64,000 nt of DNA, from assembly GCA_903825285.1 (NCBI GenBank), contig CAIJZY010000017.1, positions 62,001 through 126,000 of the forward strand. The letters run 5' to 3'. This DNA is from an uncultured Opitutia bacterium. GTDB lineage: Bacteria > Verrucomicrobiota > Verrucomicrobiia > Opitutales > Opitutaceae. The first letter of the stretch is position 1, and each line of letters starts with the position of its first letter. The notes beneath the pieces are model-generated. The model made no database searches. It was not told where the DNA came from and saw only the letters and a program-made list of their open reading frames with translations. The translations under genes were made by a program, and so were the position numbers. Of the stretch, positions 19,703-30,222 are shown one piece after another.

Positions 19703-22552
19703 TTAGGATTTCAGGGCGTCAACGCAACGGGGGCAGACTTCGCCGGAAGGGGAGGTTTCGAGTTGCGGCACCCAGCGCCAGCAGCGGGGACACCGGACGC
19801 GGCCCAGTTCGCCACAGGGGCGAACCGAAACCGTGAAGGCGGCCCCGGCGGACGGGGTAAGGGTGACATCGGACACGATAAAAAGTTCTGGGAGAAAGTC
19901 GCGGTGTTTTTCGAGCACGCGGGCGATTTCCTCGCCCGCGGGCAGGGTCAGCCCGATGGCGGCGTCGAGGGACTTACCCAGGCGCCCGGCGGCGCGGTGG
20001 GGCTCGATGGCCTCGTTCACCTGGGTGCGGACGCGGAGGAGCGCAGCCACCTCGGCCTCCAAGGCCGGATCGGTCCACTCGGCCGCCGCCACCGGCCAGT
20101 CCTGCAGGTGCACCGAGTCCTCCGAGTACTCCTTGCCCGTGCGGGCAAAGCTCCAGGCCTCGTCGGCGGTGAACGCCAGGATCGGGGCGAGCAGACGCAC
20201 GAGGGACTGGAAAATGAGGTGGATCGCGGTCTGCGAGGAGCGGCGCAGGGACGAATTCGTGCCGAGCGTGTACAGCCGGTCCTTCAGGATGTCATGGTAC
20301 GTCGCCGACAGCGTGACCGAGCAGAAGTGGTTGCACAGCTGGTAGACGCGGTGGAACTCGTAGGTCTCATAGGCCGCCGTGCATTCGCGGATGAGGTTGG
20401 CCGTCTGGTGCAGCGCCCAGCGGTCGAGCACGTCCATGCGCGCCACCGGCACGGCGTCGCGCGCGGCGTCGAAGTCGAACAGGTTCGAGATCTGGTACCG
20501 GAAGGTGTTGCGGATGAGCCGGTAGGTCTCCCCGACGTGCCCGAGGATCTCCTTCGAGATCGGGATGTCGTCGCGGAAGTCCTGGGACGAGATCCAGAGG
20601 CGGATGACGTCCGCGCCGTAGTCGGCGATGTAGGCGTCGCTGGTCTGGGGCTTCTCGTAGGAGCTGCTCTTGGAGATCTTGTTGCGCTCGTGGTCCACGA
20701 TGAAGCCGTGGGTGAGGACGGCCTTGTACGGAGCGGCGCCAAAGGCGATGACGCTGGTCCAGAGCGAGGACTGGAACCAGCCGCGGTGCTGGTCGCTGCC
20801 CTCGAGGTAGAGGTCGGCGGGCCAGTGCGTGCCGCCCTGGCCGCGGCGCAGCACGGCGGCGTGGGACGACCCGGAATCGAACCAGACATCGAGGGTGTCG
20901 CGGCCCGCGGTGAGCGCGGCCGCCGCCGGCCAGCCGGCGGGGAGCGTCACCCCGGCGAGCAGCTCCGCCGCGGTGCTGTCGTACCAGAAGTTGCTCCCGT
21001 GCTGGGCAAACTTGTCGGCGATGGCGCGGGCGACGCCGGCGTCGAGGTAGGCGTTCTTCGCGGCGTCGTAGAAGGCCGGGATCGGCACGCCCCAGGAGCG
21101 CTGGCGGCTGATGCACCAGTCGGGACGCGACTCGACGGCTCCGCGGATGCGGGCCTCGCCCCAGGCAGGCACCCAGCCATGGTTGGCCGCGATCCGGGCG
21201 ATCTCGGCGAGGGCGGTGGCGCGGGAGCCCTGCTTGTCCAATGACACGAACCACTGGTCCACGGCGCGGAAGATGATCGGGGTCTTGGACCGCCAGCAGT
21301 GCGGATAGCTGTGGGCGTACTTCGCCTTGGCGAGGAGCGCGCCGGCGGCGGCGAGCTTCTTCAGCACGCCGAGGTTGGCGGGCGAGGGGCGCTTGGCGGC
21401 GAGATCCTCGACCGACTCGAGCGTGGTGAGGCCGACGAGGTCGGCGGGCACGCGGCCGTCGTCGAGGTAGCGGCCGTCGTCGCCGACGGGGCAGTAGATC
21501 TCGAGGTGGTACTTGAGGCCGGTGAGATAGTCCTCCGCGCCGTGGCCCGGGGCGGTGTGCACGGCGCCGGTGCCGCTGTCGGTCGTGACATAGTCGGCCA
21601 GCACGACGGGCGCGGGGCGGTCGATGAAGGGGTGGCGCGGGGCGAGCTTCTCCAGCTCGGCGCCCTTGCGGCGGGCGGCGATGGCCGGCGCGGCCTCCAC
21701 CTTGGCGGCGGCGAGCACGGAGCCCAGCAGCGCCTCGGCCACGAGGATGCGCTCGGCACCGAGGTCGGCGACCACGTAGTCCACGTCGGGGTGCAGCGCG
21801 ATCGCGAGGTTGGCCGGGATCGTCCAGGGCGTGGTGGTCCAGATGACGACGCTGAGGGGCTTGTCCGCGGGCAGGCCGAACTTCGCGACCTCGGCGGCGG
21901 GCACGGCGAACTTCACCCAGATCGCGATCGAGGTGTGGTCCTTGTACTCGATCTCGGCCTCGGCCAGCGCGGTCTCGAAGGGGATGGACCAGTAGACGGG
22001 TTTCTTGGCGCGGTAGGTGAGGCCCTGCGCGATGAAGGCGGAGAAGGTGCGGACGATGTCGGCCTCGAAGGCGGGCGACTTCGTCTTGTACTGCTGGTCC
22101 CAGTCGGCGAGGACGCCGAGGCGCTTGAACTGGGCCGACTGGCGGGTGATCCAGCTCTCGGAAAACTCGTCGCAGCGGGCGCGCAGGGCGGCGGTGGTGA
22201 CGGTTTCCTTCCGCTCCTGGATCTCGCGGGAGACCTTCTGCTCGATGGGCAGGCCGTGGCAGTCCCAGCCGGGCACGTAGGGCGTGCGGAACCCGCGCAT
22301 GGACTTGTAGCGGTTGATGAGATCCTTGAGGGTCTTGTTCAGCGCGGTGCCGATGTGGACGTCGCCGTTGGTGAACGGGGGACCGTCATGGAGCACGAAC
22401 GCCGGCGCCCCGGCGCGGCGCTGCTGGATGGCCTGGTAGAGGCCGGTCTTTTCCCAGTGCGCGACGCGTCCCGGCTCCCGCTGGGCCAGCCCGGCCCGCA
22501 TGGGGAAGTCCGTCTTAGGGAGCTGCAGCGTGTCTTTGAGTTCGAGGGCCAT
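19703..22552 (-). CDS. ileS: Isoleucine--tRNA ligase
   Basis: Class I synthetase charging tRNA-Ile with editing of valine. The 949-residue protein has the HIGH motif in PPFTNGDVHIGTALN, the CP1 editing region (VIWTTTPWTIPANLAIALHPD, TGAVHTAPGHGAEDY), the KMSKS loop as NKISKSSSY and an anticodon-binding C-terminus that ends in a zinc finger (CPRCWRW ... CPRC). This is the bacterial IleS1 architecture. The start is the ATG at 22552 (MALELKDTLQLPKTDFPMRAGL). No T-box is visible in the 180-bp upstream gap, which instead holds a REPIN. lspA two genes downstream is a classic neighbour of ileS. Confidence 0.97.
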   Translation of the reverse strand: MALELKDTLQLPKTDFPMRAGLAQREPGRVAHWEKTGLYQAIQQRRAGAPAFVLHDGPPFTNGDVHIGTALNKTLKDLINRYKSMRGFRTPYVPGWDCHGLPIEQKVSREIQERKETVTTAALRARCDEFSESWITRQSAQFKRLGVLADWDQQYKTKSPAFEADIVRTFSAFIAQGLTYRAKKPVYWSIPFETALAEAEIEYKDHTSIAIWVKFAVPAAEVAKFGLPADKPLSVVIWTTTPWTIPANLAIALHPDVDYVVADLGAERILVAEALLGSVLAAAKVEAAPAIAARRKGAELEKLAPRHPFIDRPAPVVLADYVTTDSGTGAVHTAPGHGAEDYLTGLKYHLEIYCPVGDDGRYLDDGRVPADLVGLTTLESVEDLAAKRPSPANLGVLKKLAAAGALLAKAKYAHSYPHCWRSKTPIIFRAVDQWFVSLDKQGSRATALAEIARIAANHGWVPAWGEARIRGAVESRPDWCISRQRSWGVPIPAFYDAAKNAYLDAGVARAIADKFAQHGSNFWYDSTAAELLAGVTLPAGWPAAAALTAGRDTLDVWFDSGSSHAAVLRRGQGGTHWPADLYLEGSDQHRGWFQSSLWTSVIAFGAAPYKAVLTHGFIVDHERNKISKSSSYEKPQTSDAYIADYGADVIRLWISSQDFRDDIPISKEILGHVGETYRLIRNTFRYQISNLFDFDAARDAVPVARMDVLDRWALHQTANLIRECTAAYETYEFHRVYQLCNHFCSVTLSATYHDILKDRLYTLGTNSSLRRSSQTAIHLIFQSLVRLLAPILAFTADEAWSFARTGKEYSEDSVHLQDWPVAAAEWTDPALEAEVAALLRVRTQVNEAIEPHRAAGRLGKSLDAAIGLTLPAGEEIARVLEKHRDFLPELFIVSDVTLTPSAGAAFTVSVRPCGELGRVRCPRCWRWVPQLETSPSGEVCPRCVDALKS

Positions 22553-22642
22553 GCCGAAATAAAACGCGCGAGGCTAGGCCGCACGCAGGGTGAGTCAAGG
22601 GGAGACGCCACCGCGCGGGTTGGTCTTACCCGTTGGATCCAC

Positions 22643-22712
22643 TGTGGGAGCGAGCTTGCTCGCGACCTGGCGGTGCGGCGGCCCGAAAGTCGCGAGCAAG
22701 CTCGCTCCCACA
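22643..22712. repeat. REPIN: second copy with identical arms
   Basis: Arms 22643-22666 and 22689-22712 are perfect inverted copies, 24 nt each, identical in sequence to those at 18081-18142. The loop is 22 nt and unrelated to the first copy's loop. It lies between ileS (upstream side) and the hemE stop. Confidence 0.9.
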
Positions 22713-22732
22713 CCGCTCCCACCCAGCGCCGC

Positions 22733-23761
<1,029 letters not shown>

Positions 23762-23766
23762 GAGGG

Positions 23767-23939
23767 GATTTACGATTTACGACTTACGATTTTCGATGTC
23801 AGCCGTGGAGTCTGCAGCGACTGGGGCTGGATTGGCGAGGCGGGGTTTCTGACGGAGATGATACCCTCACGTTCCGGGACACTCCGGAGTCTACCGGTGG
23901 ACCGGAAAATCGTAAAACGTACATCGTACATCGTAAATC
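23767..23939. repeat. Palindromic element with inverted heptad arms filling the hemE-hemF gap
   Basis: Left arm 23767-23794 and right arm 23905-23939 are inverted copies built of 7-nt units of the TTTACGA type, three units in the left arm and four in the right, both ending GATTTTC when read inward. The 110-nt centre has no ORF. The element takes up almost the entire 181-bp gap and is more AT-rich than the genes around it. Confidence 0.8.
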
Positions 23940-23942
23940 GCC

Positions 23943-25063
<1,121 letters not shown>

Positions 25064-25126
25064 CCATGGGTCAGATTTGACGTTCGACAGGAACGCGGCG
25101 TCCGCCGTTGATGCCTCCCCTCACGC

Positions 25127-25846
25127 ATGAACTCCACCATCCTGAACACGGTCGCGGCGACGGGGTTCACCGTGGCGTTTTTCCATGCGGCGATCCCGAC
25201 GCACTGGCTGCCGTTCGTGCTGGTGGCGAGGGCGCGGGGATGGTCGCGGACCAAGACGCTGGCGGTGACGCTGACGGCGGGACTGGGCCATGTCGCGCTG
25301 ACCAGCCTGCTGGGCCTGGCGATCGCGTGGTTCGGGTTCCAGCTCGACGCTCGGCTGGGCGCGGCCTTCCCGTGGCTCACCGGCGGGTTGCTCGTGGCGA
25401 TCGGTGCGTATTATTTCTGGCGGCAGTGGCGCGGCGGCGGCATCCGGCATCACCATCTCATTGGCGGCCATCACCAGGCCAGCGAGCGCTGCGGCCACGA
25501 GGACGGCCACAGCCACTGGGACGAGGAGCTGAAGGACAGCCCGCTGGCGTCGGACCAGGCCGGCGACTGGGCGGCCATGAGCGGGCTGTTCATGATGCTC
25601 ACGTTCTCGCCCTGCGAGGGCTTCCTGCCCGTCTATCTTTCCGGCGTGCAGTTCGGCTGGCACGGATTCCTGGTGCTCAGCCTGATCCTCGCCGCGGCGA
25701 CGCTGCTGGGCATGCTCATCTTCACCTGGCTGACGCTGGTGGGCCTGGAACGGTTCAAGGTCCGCAGCTTCGAGCGCTACGAGTCAGCCCTGCTCGGCGG
25801 CCTGTTTGCCGCCCTGGGCGTGCTGATCATCTGGCTCGAGCATTGA
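25127..25846 (+). CDS. Polytopic membrane protein with His-rich loop, NicO/RcnA-like
   Basis: 239 residues with about six hydrophobic segments. The first carries FFHAAIPTHWLPFVLVARARGWS, the second LTAGLGHVALTSLLGLAIA, with His residues placed as in the HxxxxxH/GH motifs of nickel-cobalt transporters. Between segments 3 and 4 is a histidine-rich cytoplasmic or periplasmic loop (RHHHLIGGHH, then CGHEDGHSHW), typical of metal exporters of the NicO/RcnA type. Segment 4 has LTFSPCEGFLPVY. Metal transport is inferred; the exact ion is unknown. It stands alone, divergent from hemF. Confidence 0.65.
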   Translation: MNSTILNTVAATGFTVAFFHAAIPTHWLPFVLVARARGWSRTKTLAVTLTAGLGHVALTSLLGLAIAWFGFQLDARLGAAFPWLTGGLLVAIGAYYFWRQWRGGGIRHHHLIGGHHQASERCGHEDGHSHWDEELKDSPLASDQAGDWAAMSGLFMMLTFSPCEGFLPVYLSGVQFGWHGFLVLSLILAAATLLGMLIFTWLTLVGLERFKVRSFERYESALLGGLFAALGVLIIWLEH

Positions 25847-25870
25847 GCCAGTCCGCGGTGTCCGGCTGGC

Positions 25871-26908
25871 CTACTTTTTCTTCGGCGGCGGCGGCAGCGT
25901 GAACTTGATGGCCGGACTGCCGTCGTCCGCCGGCGCGGCCTGGGCGTTGTCCGGGAGCGGGGCGGCGCTGATCGGGGAGGCATCGGCCGGCGCGGGCGCG
26001 GCGGCCGGGGCGACGGCGCCGGCGGAGGTCGCGACGGCAGGGACGCTGGGCGGCAGGGTGGCGAAGCCGCGCTCGAGGAGCTCGGCGACCTTGAGGTCGC
26101 GGGTCTTGGAATCGGGGCTGCCCATGACGACCACGATGATGCGGCGGCCGTTGCGGAGCGCGGTGGCGGTGAGGCAGAAGCCGGCGCCATTGGTGAAGCC
26201 GGTCTTGAGTCCGTCCACGCCGGCGACGCGGGCGAGCAGGTGGTCATGGTTGTCCATGATCGTGCCGCGGGCCGGCGGGCCAAACGGCCGGCGCTTGACC
26301 GAGGTGTATTTCACGATGTCGGTCTTCTGCAGCAGGTGGCGGGCGAGCAGCGCAAAGTCGTGCGGCGTGGTCAGGTCGCCCTCGGAGATGCGGCGGTTCC
26401 CCGGCGGCAGGCCGTGCGGCGTGCGGAAGGTGGTGTGCAGCATGCCGAGCTCGTGGGCCTTGGCGTTCATCAGCTCGACGAACGCCGGCACGGAGCCGGC
26501 GGCGGTGCGCGCGAGCGCGTGGGCCGCGTCGTTCGCCGACTGGATCATCATGGCGTAGAGGAGCTCCTCGACGCTGAAGACCTCCTTCTCCTTCAGCCAC
26601 ACCTGGGTGCCGCCGATCTTGGAGTCGTCCGCGGTGACCGTCACGGGCGTCTGCAGCGTGAGCGCGCCGCTCTGCAGCTTGTCGTGGAGCACGGCGAAGG
26701 TCATCAGCTTCGTCATGCTCGCCGGCGGGCTGGTCTCCTCGTCGTGGTCCGCGAAAAGCACGGCGCCGGTGCCCGCGTCCATGATGATCGCGCCCTTGTA
26801 GGCGACGGCGGCAGTCGTCGCCGCCGGGCGGGTCTTGGCCAGGCCGGCGGGCGCGAGGAGGGCGCCGAGGAGGAGGGCGAGCAGGGCGGGGGACGGGCGG
26901 AGTTTCAT
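25871..26908 (-). CDS. D-alanyl-D-alanine carboxypeptidase (DacA/DacF family, PBP5/6-like)
   Basis: Low-molecular-weight penicillin-binding protein that trims the terminal D-Ala from peptidoglycan stem peptides. Signal peptide MKLRPSPALLALLLGALLAPAGLA is followed by the three serine-peptidase motifs: SxxK (PPASMTKL, Ser64/Lys67), SxN (SANDAAHAL) and KTG (VDGLKTGFTNGAGFCL). MDAGTGAVLFADH and RTPHGLPPGN are family-typical. At 345 residues it lacks the full PBP5 C-terminal beta domain and amphipathic anchor; instead it ends in an Ala/Pro-rich tail and KFTLPPPPKKK. It is therefore periplasmic and possibly not membrane-anchored. Confidence 0.92.
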   Translation of the reverse strand: MKLRPSPALLALLLGALLAPAGLAKTRPAATTAAVAYKGAIIMDAGTGAVLFADHDEETSPPASMTKLMTFAVLHDKLQSGALTLQTPVTVTADDSKIGGTQVWLKEKEVFSVEELLYAMMIQSANDAAHALARTAAGSVPAFVELMNAKAHELGMLHTTFRTPHGLPPGNRRISEGDLTTPHDFALLARHLLQKTDIVKYTSVKRRPFGPPARGTIMDNHDHLLARVAGVDGLKTGFTNGAGFCLTATALRNGRRIIVVVMGSPDSKTRDLKVAELLERGFATLPPSVPAVATSAGAVAPAAAPAPADASPISAAPLPDNAQAAPADDGSPAIKFTLPPPPKKK

Positions 26909-27025
26909 TCGGTCGAGCCGCGAATCAGAACAACTGCGCGAAATAAATCAACGGAGTGTTGAAACTTCCGGGTGAAACGCCCGTGGCCTCCCGCCGAGGG
27001 GGCACCAGGCCGCCGGGTTGCCCGA

Positions 27026-28729
27026 TCAGCTCACCTGCTCGAGCGGCAGGTCGTGCAGCTTCAGCTCGGGGTTCTTCTCGATGAAATAGCGCATCGTCCA
27101 GTCGTTCGGGAACAGCGCGACCGGCTGGTCGAGCTTGTCGGTGCCGAAGCTGACGCCCGTGGCGACGATCAGGCGGCCGAGGTCCGGCAGCGCGGTGCCC
27201 GGCGTGGCCGGCGCGAGCCATTTCATGATCGTCCAGTTGCACGGGTCGAGCCGGGAGGCGGCGCCGTACTCGCTCTCCAGGCGGAACTGCACGACCTCGA
27301 ACTGCAGCGCGCCGACCGCGGCAAGCAGCGTGGCGGTGGTCATGCCCGCGCGGAGGTTGATCGACTGCACGACGCCCTCCTGCAGCAGCTGGTCGAGGCC
27401 GGCGCGGAACTTTTTGGCGTCGGCCGGGCTGGGGTTGGCGATGAAGGTGAACACCTCGGGCGGGAACCGCGGGATCTCGTCGTAGAGAATGCCCTTGTCC
27501 GACGTGAGCGTGTCGCCGATGCCGAACTCACCGTGGCCGACCAGCCCGATGACATCACCCGGCCAGGCCTCATCGACCGTCTCGCGCTCCTGGCCGAAGA
27601 GCTTGTGGGACGAGGAGAGCCGGACGTTTTTCCCGGACTGCTGGTGCGTGACCATCATGTCGCGCTCGAACTTGCCGGAGCAGACGCGCAGGAAGGCGAT
27701 GCGGTCGCGGTGCTTCGGGTCCATGTTGGCCTGGATCTTGAAGACGAAGCCGCTGAAGCGGTCGTGCGTCACGGGCACGATGGGCGAGGGGTCAAGGGGC
27801 AAGGCTGAAGCGCCAGGTGAGTCCGTGGCTGCGCCGCTGTTTTCCTGGACCTTGGCCCTTGGCCCTTGGTCCTTGCGCGGCGCGGCATTGCGGCGCGGCG
27901 CGGGCGGAACCGAGTCCTTGAGAAACCCGTCGAGCAGGAGCTGGATGCCGAAATTGTTCACTGCGCTGCCGAAATAGACGGGCGTCTGCTGACCCGCCTG
28001 GACGGCGGCGAGGTCGAAGGGATGGCCGGCGCCGTCGAGCATCTCGAGCTGCTCGGTGACCTGCCCGTAGGTGTAGTCGTCGAGCTTGGCGCGCACGGCG
28101 GGGTCGTCGAGCGAGGTGACATTGACGGGGGCCTGGTAGGCGCCGCCTGGGACGCGCTCGAAGAGGTGGACCTGGCGGGAGCGGCGGTCGAACACGCCGC
28201 GGAACGACGGGCCGCTGCCGAGGGGCCAGATGACCGGCGACGACTGGAGGCCGAGGACCTGCTCAAGCTCGTCGAGCAGCTCCACGGCGTTCCGCGTGGG
28301 CCGGTCGCACTTGTTCATGAACGTGAAGATCGGCACGCCGCGGCGCCGGCAGACCTCGAAGAGCTTGCGGGTCTGCGCCTCGACACCCTTGGCGGCGTCG
28401 ATCACCATCAGCGCCGCGTCCACGGCGGTGAGGACGCGGTAGGTGTCCTCTGAAAAGTCCTTGTGGCCCGGGGTGTCCAGCAGGTTGACCGCGTAGCCGC
28501 CGTAATCGAACTGGAGGACGGTCGAGCTGATGGAAATGCCGCGCTGTTTTTCTAGCTCCATCCAGTCCGAGGCCGTGGCGCGCTGGTTCTTGCGGGCGGT
28601 GACGGCGCCGGCGAGGTGGATGGCGTTGCCGTAGAGGAGGAACTTCTCGGTCAGCGTCGTCTTGCCCGCATCGGGATGCGAGATGATCGCGAAGGTGCGA
28701 CGGCGGGCGATTTCAGCGGCGGGTGACAT
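27026..28729 (-). CDS. prfC: Peptide chain release factor 3
   Basis: Translational GTPase that recycles RF1/RF2 from the ribosome. G motifs are intact: SHPDAGKTTLTEK (G1), ISISSTVLQF (G2), LLDTPGHKDFSEDT (G3), NKCDRPT (G4). Domain II begins FSGFVFKIQANMDPKHRDRIAFLRV and the C-terminus has VVQFRLESEYGA, as in RF3. Residues about 285-316 (KDQGPRAKVQENSGAATDSP and onwards) are an extra Pro/Ala/Ser segment between the GTPase domain and domain II, encoded by an inverted repeat at 27788-27875. The total of 567 residues is about 38 longer than E. coli RF3 (529), in line with an in-frame insertion in a surface linker. The protein should still be functional. Confidence 0.95.
   Translation of the reverse strand: MSPAAEIARRRTFAIISHPDAGKTTLTEKFLLYGNAIHLAGAVTARKNQRATASDWMELEKQRGISISSTVLQFDYGGYAVNLLDTPGHKDFSEDTYRVLTAVDAALMVIDAAKGVEAQTRKLFEVCRRRGVPIFTFMNKCDRPTRNAVELLDELEQVLGLQSSPVIWPLGSGPSFRGVFDRRSRQVHLFERVPGGAYQAPVNVTSLDDPAVRAKLDDYTYGQVTEQLEMLDGAGHPFDLAAVQAGQQTPVYFGSAVNNFGIQLLLDGFLKDSVPPAPRRNAAPRKDQGPRAKVQENSGAATDSPGASALPLDPSPIVPVTHDRFSGFVFKIQANMDPKHRDRIAFLRVCSGKFERDMMVTHQQSGKNVRLSSSHKLFGQERETVDEAWPGDVIGLVGHGEFGIGDTLTSDKGILYDEIPRFPPEVFTFIANPSPADAKKFRAGLDQLLQEGVVQSINLRAGMTTATLLAAVGALQFEVVQFRLESEYGAASRLDPCNWTIMKWLAPATPGTALPDLGRLIVATGVSFGTDKLDQPVALFPNDWTMRYFIEKNPELKLHDLPLEQVS
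27788..27875. repeat. Heptad-armed palindrome inside the prfC coding region
   Basis: Arm 27788-27816 has 7-nt units such as GGGTCAA and GGGGCAA; arm 27848-27875 has CTTGGCC/CTTGGTC units in inverted orientation. The unit sequence (CAAGGGC on the minus strand) matches the arms of the S23 element at 16581-17117. It keeps the prfC frame open. Confidence 0.7.
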
Positions 28730-28822
28730 GACGAAAGGTCCAAGCTACGCGGCGGGACGAGTGGCGCACCACAAAAATCGTGCGTGCGCGGCCCGCGGCC
28801 CGCCTGACCCGTCCCACCAGAC

Positions 28823-28954
28823 TTTTCCGCGGATTTGGCGGATGGACGCGGATTCGTACCCGGAGGCCAATCCATGGAATGCGCGAGACATCGGCGCTTC
28901 CGGTCCAGGCAGGCTGAACTCGCAATCGCGCGCATCCGCGCCATCCGCGGGAAA
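28823..28954. repeat. GCGGAT-type palindromic intergenic repeat
   Basis: Left arm 28823-28853 has three units (GCGGATTTG, GCGGATGGAC, GCGGATTCG); the right arm 28929-28954 is its imperfect inverted copy (ATCCGCGCCATCCGCGG). The centre is about 75 nt without an ORF. It lies in the 305-bp gap between divergent prfC and the methyltransferase; the remaining sequence there shows no gene or clear promoter. Confidence 0.7.
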
Positions 28955-29034
28955 TGCCTTACCGGGCGAGGTGGGCGGGCTCACGACCGATTTCGTGCTT
29001 TGACGTTCGGAGGGTCCGCTGCGAAGACAGCGGG

Positions 29035-30198
29035 ATGCCCACGCCCTCGCTCAAGCTCCGTGCCAATGCCAAGCCCCGCGTGCTGGCGGGACATCCGTGG
29101 GTGTTTGCCAACGAGGTGGAGGCGCTGCTGCCGCCCGAGCATGATGGCGAGGTGGTCGAGTGCCGCGACCGCGCCGACCGTTTCCTCGGCACGGGCATCT
29201 ACAACTCCCGCTCCCAGATTGCGTGGCGCCGGTTCAGCCGCGAGCGCGCGGCGCTCGACGGCGCCTACCTGCGCGGCGCACTGAGGCGGGCCGTGGCGCG
29301 GCGCGCCGCCGCCGACTGCCGCCGGCTCGTCTGGTCCGAGTCCGACGACCTGCCGGGCCTCGTGGTGGACCAGTTTGCCGACACGCTCGTGGTGCAGATC
29401 CAGACCGCGGCGATGGAAAAGCGGTCCGCGCTGGTCGGCGACGTGCTGGCGGAGCTGCTTCAGCCCGCGGAGATCATTTTCCGCAACGACGCCCCGATCC
29501 GCCGCCTTGAAGGGCTGCCGCTGGAGGTGCATTCACGCTCGGGCCAGGCGTGGGAGCCGCGCTGGGTGCGGATTGAGGGATTCGACTACTGGCTCGACCT
29601 CCAGCAGGGCCAGAAAACCGGTTTCTACCTCGACCAGCGGGCGCAGCATCCCCTCGTCGCGACGTACTGCGCGGGCAAGCGCGTGCTCGACGCGTTCTGC
29701 AATCAGGGCCCTTTCTCGCTCCATGCGGCGCGCGCCGGGGCGAGTCACGTGCTGGGGCTGGACAGCGCCGAGGAGGCCATCGCGGCGGCGCGGCAGAACG
29801 CGGAGCGCAACGGCGTGAAGGCGGAGTTTGCCGTGGCGAACGTCTTCGACTGGCTGAACGACGCCTCGCGCGCAGGCGAGCCGCTCTGGGACGTGATCAT
29901 CCTCGACCCGCCGCCGTTCGCAAAGTCAAAGAGCGCGCTCGAGGGCGCGCTGCGCGGCTACAAGGAAATCAATCTCCGCGCGCTGCAACGCCTGGCGCCC
30001 GGCGGCATCCTCGCCACCTACACCTGCTCGCATCACATGCAGGATGCCGACCTGCGCGGCGTGCTCGCGGCGGCGGCGGCCGACGCGAAGCGCAAGGTGC
30101 GCGTGCGCGAATTCTGCCACCAGCCGCCCGACCATCCCGTGCTCCTCACGATGATGGAGAGCGAATACCTGCGGGGCTACGTGGTGCAGGCGGAATGA
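29035..30198 (+). CDS. Class I SAM-dependent rRNA methyltransferase, RlmI-like
   Basis: 387-residue protein with an N-terminal PUA domain (LKLRANAKPRVLAGHPWVFANEVEAL) and a Rossmann methyltransferase domain. The SAM-binding loop is VLDAFCNQGPFSLHAARAGASHVLGLDSAEEAI, and the catalytic-loop motif is VIILDPPPFAKSKSALEGALRGYKEINLRAL, followed by LATYTCSHHM with the cysteine expected for m5C chemistry. This is the RlmI/YccW arrangement (23S rRNA m5C1962). The ATG at 29035 gives the PUA start; the upstream in-frame ATG at 28954 is inside a repeat and was not used. Single gene, divergent from prfC. Confidence 0.88.
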   Translation: MPTPSLKLRANAKPRVLAGHPWVFANEVEALLPPEHDGEVVECRDRADRFLGTGIYNSRSQIAWRRFSRERAALDGAYLRGALRRAVARRAAADCRRLVWSESDDLPGLVVDQFADTLVVQIQTAAMEKRSALVGDVLAELLQPAEIIFRNDAPIRRLEGLPLEVHSRSGQAWEPRWVRIEGFDYWLDLQQGQKTGFYLDQRAQHPLVATYCAGKRVLDAFCNQGPFSLHAARAGASHVLGLDSAEEAIAAARQNAERNGVKAEFAVANVFDWLNDASRAGEPLWDVIILDPPPFAKSKSALEGALRGYKEINLRALQRLAPGGILATYTCSHHMQDADLRGVLAAAAADAKRKVRVREFCHQPPDHPVLLTMMESEYLRGYVVQAE

Positions 30199-30222
30199 CG
30201 GGGTAGAAGCCCTGCTGATTTT

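Noticed and set aside
22553-22732. T-box riboswitch upstream of ileS
   Set aside because: No T-box sequence or specifier stem can be seen; the gap holds a REPIN.
27780-27900. Frameshift or pseudogene in prfC
   Set aside because: The frame stays open and domain II resumes in register, so this is an in-frame insertion, not a disruption.
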